Source: Moniliophthora roreri
Lineage: Eukaryota; Basidiomycota; Agaricomycetes; Agaricales; Marasmiaceae
Assembly (NCBI GenBank): GCA_001466705.2
Contig: LATX02000001.1
Location: 930,001-994,000, forward strand
DNA: 64,000 bases
Direction: 5' to 3'
A program made the position numbers and the translations under genes. The notes under the pieces are model-generated. The model saw only the letters and a list, made by a program, of their open reading frames with translations, was not told the origin of the DNA and ran no database searches. Shown here one piece after another: positions 9,636 through 21,760 of the stretch. Position 1 is the first letter of the stretch. Each line of letters opens with the position of its first letter.

Positions 9636-12491
9636 ATGCGACTCCTCCCTTTGCCCATCCTTCTGGGCATTGCGTCGCTCTTTTCTTTTTCTTTGGGCCA
9701 ATCAACCTCAAACAATCCGAGCCAGGGTCCAACGCCTACTTCTTCCCCCAGCGTCACCGTCTCGCTTAGTACAGGCTCGGTTACTGTGACCAGTACTACC
9801 ACCGTTAACAATAGGGTGTCTTCTTTCACCACTGTCGTCCCCACCACTGTCAATGTCACTGTAACACTATCTGCATCATCAACCGCATCGTCAACGACAC
9901 CTTCCGATTCGGCATCCGCCACGCCAGAACCAATAGTTCTTGACACGAAGCTCGATCCCGCCTTTGGAGTCCTGGGTGCCGTCCTTATCCTCACTGGACT
10001 ACCGAGTGCCTTTTGGGGCCATAAGAATCGATGGTGCGCTTTGCTTACTCTCCGACTTTCGTTCCTCACTTACGTTCCTGCTTTATCTACAGGACTTCGT
10101 TCTTTTTGATCGGATTCTACACGCTCTCATTAGTGTGTTTTGTGCTCATTCTCAAATTCGGTGTCCTTCCTGCTGTGAATCCTCCCAGCAAGACTGTCAG
10201 GGGAATGTTTGTACTCGCCTCGGCGGTTGCAGGAATTGCTGGGGGTGGCATTTCCATCTTCTTCTGGAAGGCCGCGCGGTACGGGATCGGGGGCTGGGGA
10301 GGTTAGTCTCGCTATCGTCCTGTCAACCTGCTTGTATCTCACCCTTTTCAGGCTTTTCGCTAGCGTTGTTTATCAATTGCCTGAACGCAGGCGGCGTAGT
10401 CAAACCTATTGGCTACAGATGGATTCTATACATGGGTTCGTGCTTTCTATCTCGTGAGGGTTGCAGCTTTCATGGTACTCGTTTCTAGGCTGCGCGGTGG
10501 TTGGATTCGTTTTATGCACCATACCAAAGGTATCTTTCTTCCACGTCGTTCCCTTCAAGACTTCTGAGCAAAGACGTCATTCCTTAGATCCATTACCACG
10601 TGCTGCTCACTTCCACTGCATTCGTGGGTGCTTCTGCACTGATGTTGGGCGTTGATTGCTATACTACTGCTGGACTCAAAGAGGTATCTTGCGTCGTTTG
10701 TCGATAATATTGAACGAATCCTGACCTCGTTATGACAAGTTTTATGTTTGGAACCTCGGATTCGATTCCCTATTCCCGAAATACACGAACAACGGCATTC
10801 AATTCCCAGTCACTCAAGCTATGCAGATCGAACTTGGGTTAATGGGTGCGCTGGCTTTGATAGGTGTTGCTGTGCAGCTCCGTGTGCTGAGGGTCCTGCA
10901 ATACAAACTCCGGGAGATTGCCCTCGAGCAGAAGAAGCTGGACGAAGAAGCGGAAGCACAGGCTTCTTCACGACTTGCACTTCTTGCGCGTGAGCGAGAA
11001 GAATGGGAGAAGGAACACGGAATGAACAAGCATGACCGTTCGAACAGCAACTTCTCGAACATGCCGCTTATGAAGGACCATGATGGTTCTGCGTCCCCTG
11101 CCACACCAGAGCACCGGTCTGATGTCACTCATATTGGCGAGGGTCGGCCTCGGTACCACTCCGGAGTGTCCGATTTCATGACTGCTCCAATTCCAGACGA
11201 CGACCTCAAGCGAGCCACCAGAAATCAAAGCCCGGGCGCCCTCCCAGCTCTAGACCTAGGAATAGGTCTAAAGGATGACGTTCCTGACGACTACATGACC
11301 AAGTTCGACGACAGCAAGCAGAAGCAGCCGAGTGCGACCGAACTAGAGGATCTGAGGAAAAAGGAGGAATTGGTGGCGGAAATTAACAGCATTCGGAGAT
11401 CAATTGAAGCTTTGAAGTCAGGTTCACCAGAGCCTGGTTCAACTTTGGGGTCTCGTCGACCATCTCTCACATCTCGACGGACCCTGAGCATTGACGCTAA
11501 TAATGCCCTCCTACCCACTCAACCATCTCATCTTCGTCCTCCCCGAGAAAAGGATCCTCGCGCTCGCACGCAATCCATGGACCTTATGAGCCATTCGAAT
11601 TACGGCGAGTCTATCAGTCGACCAGCTAGCACGCCTCTCCGGGACAACGACTGGGACGCCTATGTTCAAGATCGTAAATTGCTCCAGCCTCCTGCCGGTA
11701 TCTCACCCCCGATAGCTACCACGCCCGTCAACGTCCCGACGTCTTCTCGCATACAGATGCCTCCCGCTGTTGCCGAAGCACTCAGCCAACGAAAAAGACG
11801 CGAGAGTGCTCTGGGGCTTGGTGACCCTCACACTGATTCGTCCGAAGACATTCCCCTTTCGGATGTGCAGCGGAGCAGACGAAGAAGTTCCACTGGAGGC
11901 AACATTCCCGTAACAATTCTCCCGCCCAAAAAACCTATAGTGTCACCTACTCCTCAACGACCTGCAGGCCACACACGAACCCGTACTTTTGAAGAGCTTA
12001 ACGAACGTCATCGAGAAAAAATGAGAGATTTGCAGGCGCCCCTCACCAATGCAGAGAAGGAGCAAGCGGAGCTGGAGGCAGCTAAGCAGCGATGGGAAAG
12101 GTCGAAAGCTCTTGAAAAAGAAGCCGTTACCAAGAGGCAGGCCGAAAAGGCAGCACAACTCGAGAAGCGAAGGCGGGCCGAGGAAGAGCAGGAGAGATCT
12201 GGCAGTAAAAGATCACCACCAGTTGGCGGAGATTCACAACAGAAACAGCATTCAAGGTCATTGAGCGCAGATCGTCTCGCTGCTCTTGGGAACATCTCAT
12301 CTAGCAAGAGACTCTCCACTATGAAGGTAGAGGATTGGCAGAGATATCAGCAAGAGATTGAGCGGCCGTCTCCTGTTCATTCCGGTTCAGCTTCCAGAAG
12401 GGATTCGCGAACGCTCGCTGCGGACAACGTGCCTTTCCCTGGTGGCCGCGGTACTCACAGTCGACACAAGGGCAGGGATCCTCCAAGCTAA
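9636..12491 (+). CDS. DUF4203 (TMEM198-like) multi-pass membrane protein
   Basis: Integral membrane protein with a secreted-type start. A signal peptide (MRLLPLPILLGIASLFSFSL) leads into a Ser/Thr/Val-rich outer segment of about 90 residues. Then come about seven hydrophobic helices over five exons: FGVLGAVLILTGLPSAFWG, FFLIGFYTLSLVCFVLILKF, GMFVLASAVAGIAGGGISIF, SLALFINCLNAGG, CAVVGFVLCTIP, HVLLTSTAFVGASALMLGVD and LGLMGALALIGVAVQL. The long cytosolic tail, about 540 residues, starts with a coiled coil (REIALEQKKLDEEAEAQASS) and is polar, rich in Ser/Pro and later in Glu/Lys/Arg helices. The helix block fits DUF4203, common in basidiomycetes and without known function. ATG at 9636 has the context ACCACC. 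Domain call likely, function unknown. Confidence 0.8.
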
Positions 12492-13267
12492 AGGACGGGG
12501 CCTTACGATCAAGACGGACATTTTCTTTTTTTTCTCTCTTCTGGGGCCAAACCTGCAAGAATCAGCATTGGGCAATGGACTGTACAGTTTCGCATCTTCG
12601 TATCATATGTCATTCCTTTAAAATCACACAGACTTCACATCGTACTACTAGCATTCGTACTGCACCACTTGGCTTTTTTAGTATTTGCATTATTTCTCGA
12701 GGACTCTGAGTGAACCGATTGCTATGTTTACACCATTCGCACTTAACTTAGTACTGGTTGTGTTATTTTTGGAGAATTTGAATTGTTCTCGCTCAAAGCC
12801 TGGGAGATAAAGTTGTAGGCAGCGTCAAGCGCGTTTCTGTCATTTTCATTTCAAGGCTTCTGCTACCAACTCTACAGGCTACCGCGCGCTGTTTCTGCGT
12901 TGTTTCGGCGGTCGTGTGAGAATGTTACATGCGTAGAAGCACTATGGAAGCAGTGTCTGCAACTCGAGGCGCCGGTCTCGATCGCCTTATCTCGATGTTC
13001 TGTAACAGGTTTGAGTTGCTCAACAAGACCATCGAACGTGTCTGGAATTCCGGAAGTGATGCAATTGGGACTGAGGATATGGAGCAGTGCACGACAAAAG
13101 GGTCTGGGCAGCGGGTGCGGCAAAATTGGGCCCGCCCTACTTACCGCAGGCAAAAAGAGTTAAGATATAAAAGGCAATGAATACAAAGCCAAGGCGCGTA
13201 ATACTCTGCCCCAAAAGTTTTTTTTTCTCCCTATAGACACCCCAAAAATTTGTTTATTCAGACCACC
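12492..13267. other. Long intergenic region
   Basis: 776 bases between two genes on the same strand. Overlapping short frames at 12870-13180 show no conserved pattern. The right end carries a TATA box and a pyrimidine tract before the next gene. Otherwise I see nothing. Confidence 0.4.
13166..13174 (+). promoter_or_regulatory. TATA box (TATAAAAGG)
   Basis: A consensus TATA box about 100 bases before the ATG at 13268, followed by a pyrimidine-rich stretch at 13218-13232, as in many fungal promoters. Confidence 0.55.
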
Positions 13268-13946
13268 ATGTCCAATCTACCTCGCTCAAAATCAGCACCA
13301 CATCCAATGCCCGCGTTGCGCTCGTTCACCAGTGGCGGCAGCTCTGGTCCCGAACTTCCACGGTCAACCTCCCATCAAGTAATCCAACCCAAGTCAAAAT
13401 CATACTACTATCAGGCAACCAAGCCTGATTTTTACCGACCACTTATCTCGCCTAGGGTAGAACGTCGGGACCCTTTCAACGCGGCTGGTTTTTTCCCGAG
13501 CTCATTCGGAGACATTGAAGGTGGGGATGAATCAAGCTGGTGGTTAGGAGAACAACAACAACAAGAAGAGGATAGCAGTGCGGGAAGAAGCAACTCCAGA
13601 TGGACATCGGGTACTGAAGAAGTGGGATCGAATGGCGTGAATTGGCAGATGAGTGATGAGATGACGAGAGAAACTATCAAAAGCGCAGATAAAATGGGAA
13701 TACTCTCGATAGGTATGTTCTACTGATTATACAGTAAAGAGTCATTTGACCAATACGTGTTTGGTAGAGGGCTTGTTTGCTGGTGATGACGATGAACGAT
13801 ATCACCACCTGGTCAGTCCTTACTCCGATGAAGAGCCTGTGGATCACGAGTCGCTGTATCTGTCGCTGTGTGCGAGACGAAAAGGGCAGGGTGTTGAGGT
13901 GGTTGATTCTGACAAGACGTTTGGCGAGTTGTTCTTGCGAGGGTGA
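13268..13946 (+). CDS. Small polar protein of unknown function
   Basis: Two exons (13268-13712 and 13768-13946) code for 207 residues. The start MSNLPRSKSAPHPMPALRSF has an ACCACC context. The body is rich in Ser, Gly, Gln and acidic residues, with no membrane helix or signal peptide. The part across the intron (MGILSIEGLFAGDDDERYH, then FGELFLRG) looks more ordered and could be a short binding motif. A good TATA box and leader argue for real expression. I do not recognise the family. The intron has good GT/AG sites and without it the frame ends just after MGILSIG. Confidence 0.65.
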
Positions 13947-14170
13947 TGGCAGTACATAGAGTCTAGTATGTAGTGTGAGCGTGGGAAATGAGAATAGTGG
14001 CAAACACTGACAAATAGTCACAAATCAACCAAATATGGCAAGTCTACCTCGTGAGGATGACGGCTAGGGAAGGTATTCTGTCATAAAAAGATGGGTCAGC
14101 CGGGGTGAGAGAGTCTTTCCTTATATCCTTCCACTCTCACGGCTAACTCGATCGCTGAGCCCTTTTGCTC

Positions 14171-16463
14171 ATGAGCGATTCAAGTCAAAGTCTCTTTCAT
14201 GTCCTCAACATGGTGAATCCCCCATCTCGTCCAACTTCTCCTGGCGCAATCTATGTAAATATCTACCATTTCTTCTCGTGTCCCATATTCATCCTTTCCA
14301 AGGTTCCAAACAATCCAAATCCCTCCTCATCTTCCAGCCCCGCAACTCCTACTCCAGCAACTTCTCTGCAATCCATTTTAGCTTCTACTCAGAAAGATCC
14401 TCATACCAACGGTCAACCTTCTACGTGGGATGACTCATCAGCTTCATCCCAGCCCGAGAATGCTTCAGGAGCTGCGTCCACTGTGCGTCTCATCGCATCC
14501 TGCCTCCGCAAAATCAATAGCTCACTCCGTTAGCAGTCTTCAAAGCGCAAGCATGATAGTGCAGACAACGAAGACGACTCTCAATCCAAAGTACGCCGTG
14601 TCGTACGCGACCATGTTACCCATGACCCGTCTCGCGTCGTGCCCATGACCACCGTTATCTGTCTCCATGCCGCAGTTGCTCAAAAATCATACGGCAGCGA
14701 GAAGCGTTTCCTCTGTCCACCCCCTGTCGTGCACATCGAAGGGCCCGTCTGGCATATGAGGAATCAACAGCTCTCAATGGCCGTTGTCTCAGAGAACGGA
14801 GAACGTTCCTTTGAGCAAAAGGCCGCATTGGACAACTCCATGACCGCTAGCTTCAAATTCCTTCATGTCACTGGAACTGCCAAAGCAAAGAGTTTCCAGC
14901 TCTCCCTCGACATTGCTGAACCCACCGCTCAACATACCACAGATCCTGAAGGCCCCATTGGTCGTGTTTGGGCCTCGTTTGATTCTGCTCCAGTCACCAT
15001 CATCTCCAAACCTTCCAAAAAAACAGCCAAGACGCGAAACATTTCGTCGTGCATACTGGCCGGCGGTCCCGTATCTCTATTTAATCGCATCAATTCTCAG
15101 ACTGTACGGACAAAATACATGACTATTGATCAAGGCCAATTATGTGCCAGTAACGTTGCCTGGTCCGCGTTCAATGTCAACGTCGTTCGCCGTCCTGTCG
15201 AGGTGCCAAACATCGGTAGGTCGTCGTCATGTGATGAGAAACTTTCGCGTTCTGAACTCTCACACTATTCTTGTAGGTCCCCAACCGGTCACTTATGGCT
15301 GTGAAATTGTTCTCTCGGACACCCAGTCGGGTATAGCAACTTCCCCTTTGATCATCAGAAAAGTTGACAAGGGTAGAGTCTCCGCTGAAGACGGTGGTCC
15401 GGTTAGCCAGATGCAGAAGATTGCGCTTCAGCGTGTCAATCCCGATGGCTCCAGGCATTATCTCTCAGCAGCTGGCCCGATACCAGGCAGCACTGGTGTC
15501 ATTGCACCTCCTGCCCCTGGCATGTCGACCCAGGCAGGCACTCACCCATTACTCTTCCAATCACCTCGCGTCAGGGATGAAGTGAAGGATGGTGTTCATA
15601 TGCTCTTGGACGAGGTTGATGATTACCTGTGCTGGACAATTGTGGGCATCTGTGAGAAATGTTTCGCGGTGTCGCCGCCAAGTCAGTGAACTGACTTTTT
15701 TTCAGCAAAGTTTCAGTATACGTTCTTCGATTCCTCAGGCAAAAATAACAGTATACCCGAGCAACCAATCACTCCTTTCCCGACCCTGTTCACCGCTCCA
15801 GTCTACCGCCAGAACACGAACACCATCGAGCTGACTGTATCCAACTTCTTTTATGAAGACCCCAAGACAAGGCAACAGCTGCCCCTCGATGTCTATCTCG
15901 GAAACCTGGGGCCCTTACCGCACCGAGTATTTGGTGCTTCACCACCCGGTCCCTTGACCAATATATCGCCCTTTGTTCAAACGGCTGGTAGTATACCCGG
16001 GATGCCCATGACAGCAGAGGGTTCCCCCGACTCACCAGGGTCACCTACTACTCCGCAACAAACCCCTCGATGGATGACTGCTGGCCCGGTTCACACTATT
16101 GTTATTGTAGATATGCCACCCCTTGCCGATGTAATCAAGGCGCTCGAAGACGACGCCCTTCCCGTTCCACCTCCGGCAGACCGCTCTGAAGACCAATCAC
16201 CTGCGGATGATGCTAATCCGGGTAGCAGAAACGGATCAGGCCCACCTCCACCATCCATCAGTGGACGCAGCCTGCCGTTGCTGTTCATTAGGGCCTCGGA
16301 CGGGGTAGGATACCACTCGGGTCGCACCATAGCATGCGAGAATGTCTTTCACCAAATGGATATGAATGGTCAAGGTCCTGGAAATATTGATACTGGTTGG
16401 TTACCTCCGATGCCACCAGATGGCCTCCCGCCTCTATCGAGCTGGACACTGAGGGTAATGTAA
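14171..16463 (+). CDS. CSL (CBF1/RBP-J/Su(H)/Lag-1) transcription factor
   Basis: DNA-binding protein of the CSL family, represented in fission yeast by Cbf11 and Cbf12. Five introns are removed. A short Ser/Pro-rich N-terminus leads to the Rel-like N-terminal domain with TTVICLHAAVAQKSYGSEKR and FLCPPPVVHIEGPVW, close to the family consensus QKSYGNEKRFFCPPP. The beta-trefoil domain follows (ISKPSKKTAKTRN, AGGPVSLFNRINSQTVRTKY, WSAFNVN, then PVTYGCEIVLSD, SPLIIRKVDKG, VSQMQKIALQ). The C-terminal part has WTIVGISKFQYTFFD, YRQNTNTIELTVSNFFYED and ends in HTIVIVDMPP plus a Pro-rich loop and SLPLLFIRASDGVGYHSGR. Fungal CSL proteins act in adhesion, cell separation and lipid genes; target unknown here. 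The protein is nuclear by family. Confidence 0.92.
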
Positions 16464-16834
16464 TGGAGACACTGTAGTAAAGCGTACTTTATTATCTTTG
16501 TTCACTCTTTCTCGTTCTCTTTAGGGCTGCATTAAGTACTCTGTACATATCTATCACCTTTCCTGTTGTCGACGTGCTGTGCCAATCTAGTGTCTGCTTT
16601 GTATAAGCGGTTTAGTGTACCAATATTTCTGGAGGATTAAGATGAGCGGCCGTTGGGAGTTAGAGATAGGCGTTGGGCGTACGTAAGGTTAGTCAAAATC
16701 GCGGACTTTGGGACGCGTCCCCAACGAACGTTGATTGGTATATCTATCGATTGAATATCTTTGGGCCTCTCTACCTCCGAACCCTTATTTAAAAGTCCGT
16801 ACTTCCTTTTTTCTGCACCTTTCTTCCTGCCATC
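16464..16834. other. Intergenic region with pyruvate kinase promoter
   Basis: 371 bases. The right part is the pyruvate kinase promoter, with a TATA-like site and CT-rich leader. Nothing else seen. Confidence 0.45.
16785..16795 (+). promoter_or_regulatory. TATA-like box of pyruvate kinase
   Basis: TTATTTAAAAG lies 40-50 bases before the ATG and is followed by a pyrimidine-rich leader (CTTCCTTTTTTCTGCACC), a layout typical of strongly expressed glycolytic genes in fungi. Confidence 0.5.
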
Positions 16835-19106
16835 ATGTTCCCCACCGACGGTATCCGCTCCCAACTCGAATGGTCCTCTGCCTTGAGCACCGTCAATGCT
16901 CCCATCCCCAATGAAAGCACCAAATTCCACCGCAAGGTCAGTTACCTTTTTTTTTTCTTTTTGATTTGTCTCCCGCATTGCCTGATATCCTGCTTGTAGA
17001 CTTCGATCATTGCCACCATCGGTATGGACTCGATATTCCTCCAAAGTTGATTTTGAAGTAATTTTGCTGGATAAGGTCCCAAGGTGAACACTGTCGAGAA
17101 GCTTTCTGAACTGCGACGTGCTGGTGTCAATGTTGGTACGTTGACAGGCCTGTTTCTTCTATTTATCCTCTTTGCTGACACTTTCCTCCCTAGTTCGTAT
17201 GAACTTCTCTCATGGTTCATACGAGTACCACCAAAGTGTCATTGACAACACTAGAAAAATGGTTGCGGGTGAGTCCGGAGCGCTTCAGCCTCAGTCGATC
17301 GATTTCAAACTTTTTCGTTTTTGCTTTCAGCCGAGCCTGAAGGAAGGCCAATTGCCATTGCTCTCGATACCGTCAGTGCTCACCCCACCTGACCTTACTC
17401 TCGTTAACAAAACGAGTACACAGAAAGGACCCGAAATTCGTACTGGTGTGATGAGAGATGGCATCGATGTACGTTCTTTCCATCTCGAATCTTCATCCCT
17501 CTGACTGGTGTTGTCAGATTGCCGTCCCCGCAGGCCACGAATTCAGTATCACAACCGACCCCAAGTACGCTGAGATCTGTGATGACAAAATCCTTTGGAT
17601 GGACTACGTGCGTTGTATATTTTACTTGTCAATGTTCAAAGATTGATTTGGAGTTTCGTGCAGCAAAATCTTCCCAAGGTCACTGCCCCAGGCAAATTGA
17701 TCTATGTCGATGATGGTAAGTTCCACAAAATTTGAATAAAGGAGAATAGTGGCTGATCAGCGAACGTGTAGGTATTCTGTCTCTCCTGGTGTTGTCGATC
17801 GATGGACCCAATGTCCGTGTCCGTACCCTGAACAACGGTACTCTCTCTTCCCGCAAAGGTGTCAACCTGCCCAAGACCGATGTCGACCTTCCTGCTCTTT
17901 CCGAAAAGGACAAGAAGGATCTACAATTTGGTGTCAAGAACGGTGTTGATATGATTTTTGCTTCATTCATCCGTCGAGGACAAGACGTCAAGGACATTCG
18001 CACTGTCCTTGGCCCCGACGGTGCCAGCATCAAGATTATCGTCAAGATCGAGAATGAGCAGGGCGTCGCCAACTTTGACGAAATCTTGAAGGAGGCAGAT
18101 GGTGTCATGGTTGCTCGTGGTGACCTTGGTATCGAAATTCCTGCCAGCCAGGTGTTCCTTGCTCAGAAGATGATGATTGCCAAGTGCAACATCGTCGGAA
18201 AGCCGGTCATTGTTGCTACACAGATGCTCGAGGTAACTGTTGTACTTGATTCTAAAGAGTGTGTTCCACTGAAATATCTATAATCTAGTCGATGACATAC
18301 AACCCGAGACCTACCCGTGCCGAAGTCAGCGATGTCGCGAACGCTGTCCTTGATGGTGCCGACTGTGTCATGTTGTCTGGAGAGACAGCCAAGGGATCCT
18401 ATCCTATTCAATCCGGTACGCCGTTTGCCGCCGCTACGCAATGAGCCAAGACTTATGCTATTGGACAGTCCTCATGATGGCAGAGACCTGTCTTCTTGCA
18501 GAATATGCCATTTGCTACCCACCTCTGTACGATGAGCTTCGTGCCATTCAACCTCGTCCCACGGAGACTGCAGAGACTGTTGCAATTGCCGCTGTTGCTG
18601 CTGCTTCGGAGCAGGATGCCAGCGCAATCTTCGTTCTCTCTACCAGCGGCAATACTGCTCGTCTGATCTCTAAATATCGCCCCAAGGTCCCGATTCTCAC
18701 TGGTAAGTGATTCAGACCACTGAACAACTTGGTGGATATTCATCTCTGTGCACTAGTTACCCGCAATGAGCAAACCGCTCGTCAAATTCACCTCCACCGT
18801 GGTTGCTATCCATTCTGGTACCCTGAGCCGCGAGGTATCCCTGAACACCAATGGCAAAAGGATGTAAGTTCCCGCGTTTGGGAGCAGGGGAGCTTGGCAC
18901 TGATCTACGATTTTATTCCATAGGTTGACAACAGAATCCGCTTCGGCTTGCGCAGTGCGCTGTCTCTGAACATCATCACCCCTGGCTCCACCATCATCGC
19001 TGTTCAAGGATGGAAAGGTGGCCTTGGACACACCAACACTCTCCGCATCTTGACAGTTCCCACTGACGATGCTGATCTCGAGATCCAACAACTCTCGGGT
19101 CCTTGA
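16835..19106 (+). CDS. PYK1: Pyruvate kinase
   Basis: Last step of glycolysis: phosphoenolpyruvate and ADP to pyruvate and ATP, in the cytosol. About ten exons. Family marks in order: [167 protein letters not shown] and the C-terminal [18 protein letters not shown]. The catalytic Lys of KIENEQG and the metal-binding Glu/Asp of that region are present. It ends IQQLSGP. TATA-like box and CT-rich leader suggest strong expression. Very confident; close to ribulose-phosphate epimerase and other carbon genes, but on its own promoter. Confidence 0.97.
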
Positions 19107-19397
19107 AGAGGGGTAGACAATAGTGTCGAGAAGTTTATTGGAAAAATAATGCTTTATTTTGTACAGTTCAGGTTTATGTATGGTAGTTTCATAGATAGAC
19201 AAATTGCTTTTGACAGTCATAGCAATTCAATTGAACACATTGTACACATGGTGTTACTCGGTGTTACTTTTACTCCATGACTCTGAGCGCCAACTCTTCA
19301 TTACTCCATCTTCTTTCCTCCCGCTGCGTCTACGTCTAGGTTCATCAATCAGACGTGGCAAGCGACGTTTAATCATTGAGCTGCACGTCGCGGTTTG

Positions 19398-21621
19398 ATG
19401 TCGACATCAATACGGGAAAAATTCCTTCAACAATCCCGTTCCCTGTGGGTCCTCACGATCTGGATGCCTCTGCCCTTGCCATGCATACGAACTCGTAAAC
19501 TGCCACTATTCATTCTGAACCCTCGACCTCTCTACCATATCACCGTGTCGCGTTTTGGCCGCAAGAGAGGGAGCTTGCTATTATGCCTTGCAGCCTCTTT
19601 CTTCATTCTCGTCACGTTGAGCCTCCTGCGAGGCTTCAACAAGTCGAGACAGCCGTGGCAACCACATATACCTTTCCTCAGACGAAACACACTCGTATAT
19701 GAACAGGAGGATCTCCAAAGAATCTGGCTGTGGGAGATTGCTAGCGGACATTATCCTTCCAGGCGTGAGAGTGAGTTGTGAACATCATCCTAGCCCGTTC
19801 TCTAATTTATTATTTCAACAGTCTCCCCGAAAATAGGACTGTCGAAAGTTCCGAATAATCCTGCTTTACCCTTCCGCCAAGATGCCCGTGTTTCATCCAA
19901 TTCTGCCGTCTACACCACTACCCACGGCGTGGGTTCGAAGAGAATATACTTGGGCCTTCGTAGTCAAACACACAATGCTGCTTATCCACCCCGACCGGTA
20001 CCAGGCAGTATCGTAGATCTGGACATTTTGATGCAGCACTGCGATTTTACCCAGGGAAAGGTGTGCATCACTGATTTACTATTATGCATCTTTCTAACCT
20101 ATCCATACAAGTATGTGCGTGACTGTTTGGAAGTACTTCGCGTCGGCGCAGGGCTTGATAATGGTCGACATCTACGACGTGATGAGGAAATGGATGACTG
20201 GAAGTACATCTTCCTTGAAACCGAACGCTCAAAACCACATGTCCGAATCGAACGTTTTGACGTGGTCCCTCAAATCATGAACGATACTTTGGGTCCTCGA
20301 AGTCTCGACCGAGAAATTCCCCCCATCTCTTTGCCGCCAACAATGAGATATCACACCTATTCCGATCTCTCATCTCCTTGCGATCCCGACTATCCTCGTA
20401 TTTTCCACATGTTCTGGACCGGACCTTTCACAGACAAGCCGTACATGGCTATTATATCTTTCCTGTATACACAAAACACCGGCCTACATGTCGATGACTA
20501 CCCGGATGACAAGGCAGCATGTAGACCCCAATTCTGGCTTTGGATTAATCCTGGTCGAGCAGGTTCCATTCCGAACTCTCGCGCTGTTGAAGACTTGAGG
20601 GATTCCATTAAATCCAGTCCCTGGCTGTCACCCTTCCTTCATGATAGATTCAAAGACGTTATTCATTTCAAGCTCTGGAATACGACGGAGCAGCTGGATA
20701 GTATTCCCGAGATCAGAGACAAATGGAGGTCTTTGGAGTCAGTTTTCGAGTCAAATGGCTACAGGATAAAGCCAAAGAAACAGGCTCATACCGGCGTCGA
20801 CGACGCCGACACCTACGAAAGGATATCTGTGGTTTTGTCTGATATGGTTCGCTTCATTCTATGCCATCGGTTTGGAGGCATCTATCTTGACGCGGACACC
20901 ATATTCCTTCGAGATTGGGAAGAACTGTGGGGATGGAAGGGCGCCTTTGCCTACAAATGGTCCAGTATGTCGAGGTACAATACAGCCGTGCTTCACATGA
21001 ACAAGGGCTCTGCCTTGGGGACTTTTATATTCAGGACGGCACTAAAGCATGGCTTGGACTTTCACCCTATCACTATTCACCGGTATCTCGTAGACGCACA
21101 CTCGGAAGAACTGCTATACAAGATACCGGACGCTCTGTTTGATCCTGGGTGGCTCAATGTGGATGGTTACCAACGGCATCGCCCTCCTCAGCCATACATT
21201 TCAGAGTGAGTGATCATGAGTTTTCGATTCGTTTCTATATGCCAACTTATCATGGTCAGTTTCGAATACTTTTTCGAGACTCCTATCGCAGATAGTGCTT
21301 CTCCTCAGGCTTTGGGCTTTGATGGCTTCTTCAAAGGAGTCTATTCGTACCATTATCATAACTTTTGGTGAGGCGCTCGCTTCCTTGTTACTTCTTTTGA
21401 CTTACTCAGTTTCCATCAGGTGGAAGCCTTTTGACCCTTCACGGAATTGGCCAGACCTTGGCGAGCGATTTGCGGCTAGCCAAAAGATGGCACAAGATGC
21501 AATCAATGGTGAATATATGGATAACAGAGATCTCGACTGGTCAACGGTTATGAAGCGGACTTTTGAGGCGTATATCCGTGGTGAAATCCCTAATATGTAT
21601 GGGGAATGGCTCAAGTGGTAG
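19398..21621 (+). CDS. Glycosyltransferase family 32 protein (type II membrane)
   Basis: Golgi-type sugar transferase. The N-terminus has a short basic cytosolic part and one membrane anchor (GSLLLCLAASFFILVTLSLL), then a lumenal part. Catalytic region marks: YPRIFHMFWTGPFTDKP, SVVLSDMVRFILCHRFGGIY with LDADTI, which holds the DXD metal site of GT32 (DAD), then AYKWSSMSRYNTAVLHMNKG. Further exons add YFFETPIADS and the end NMYGEWLKW. The first exon ends near 19770; the next begins after the acceptor at about 19821. Several introns, one just after WLWEIASGHYPSRRE. Acceptor sugar unknown. The start ATG at 19398 overlaps the stop of a meaningless upstream frame. Family confident. Confidence 0.86.
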
Positions 21622-21760
21622 TCCATGGATACTTAGGATTTGTACTCATTTAGAATTGTCGTTATTGCTTTCCGCTGGAGGTCATACAAACTTGCATATA
21701 TACAGACATCATCCATCCGTAGTTACTATGTAGAGTCGTCTAATGCTTTACTACCACACT

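Noticed and set aside
12870..13180. Overlapping short frames on both strands in the gap
   Set aside because: No conserved motif, no good start context, no splice partner.
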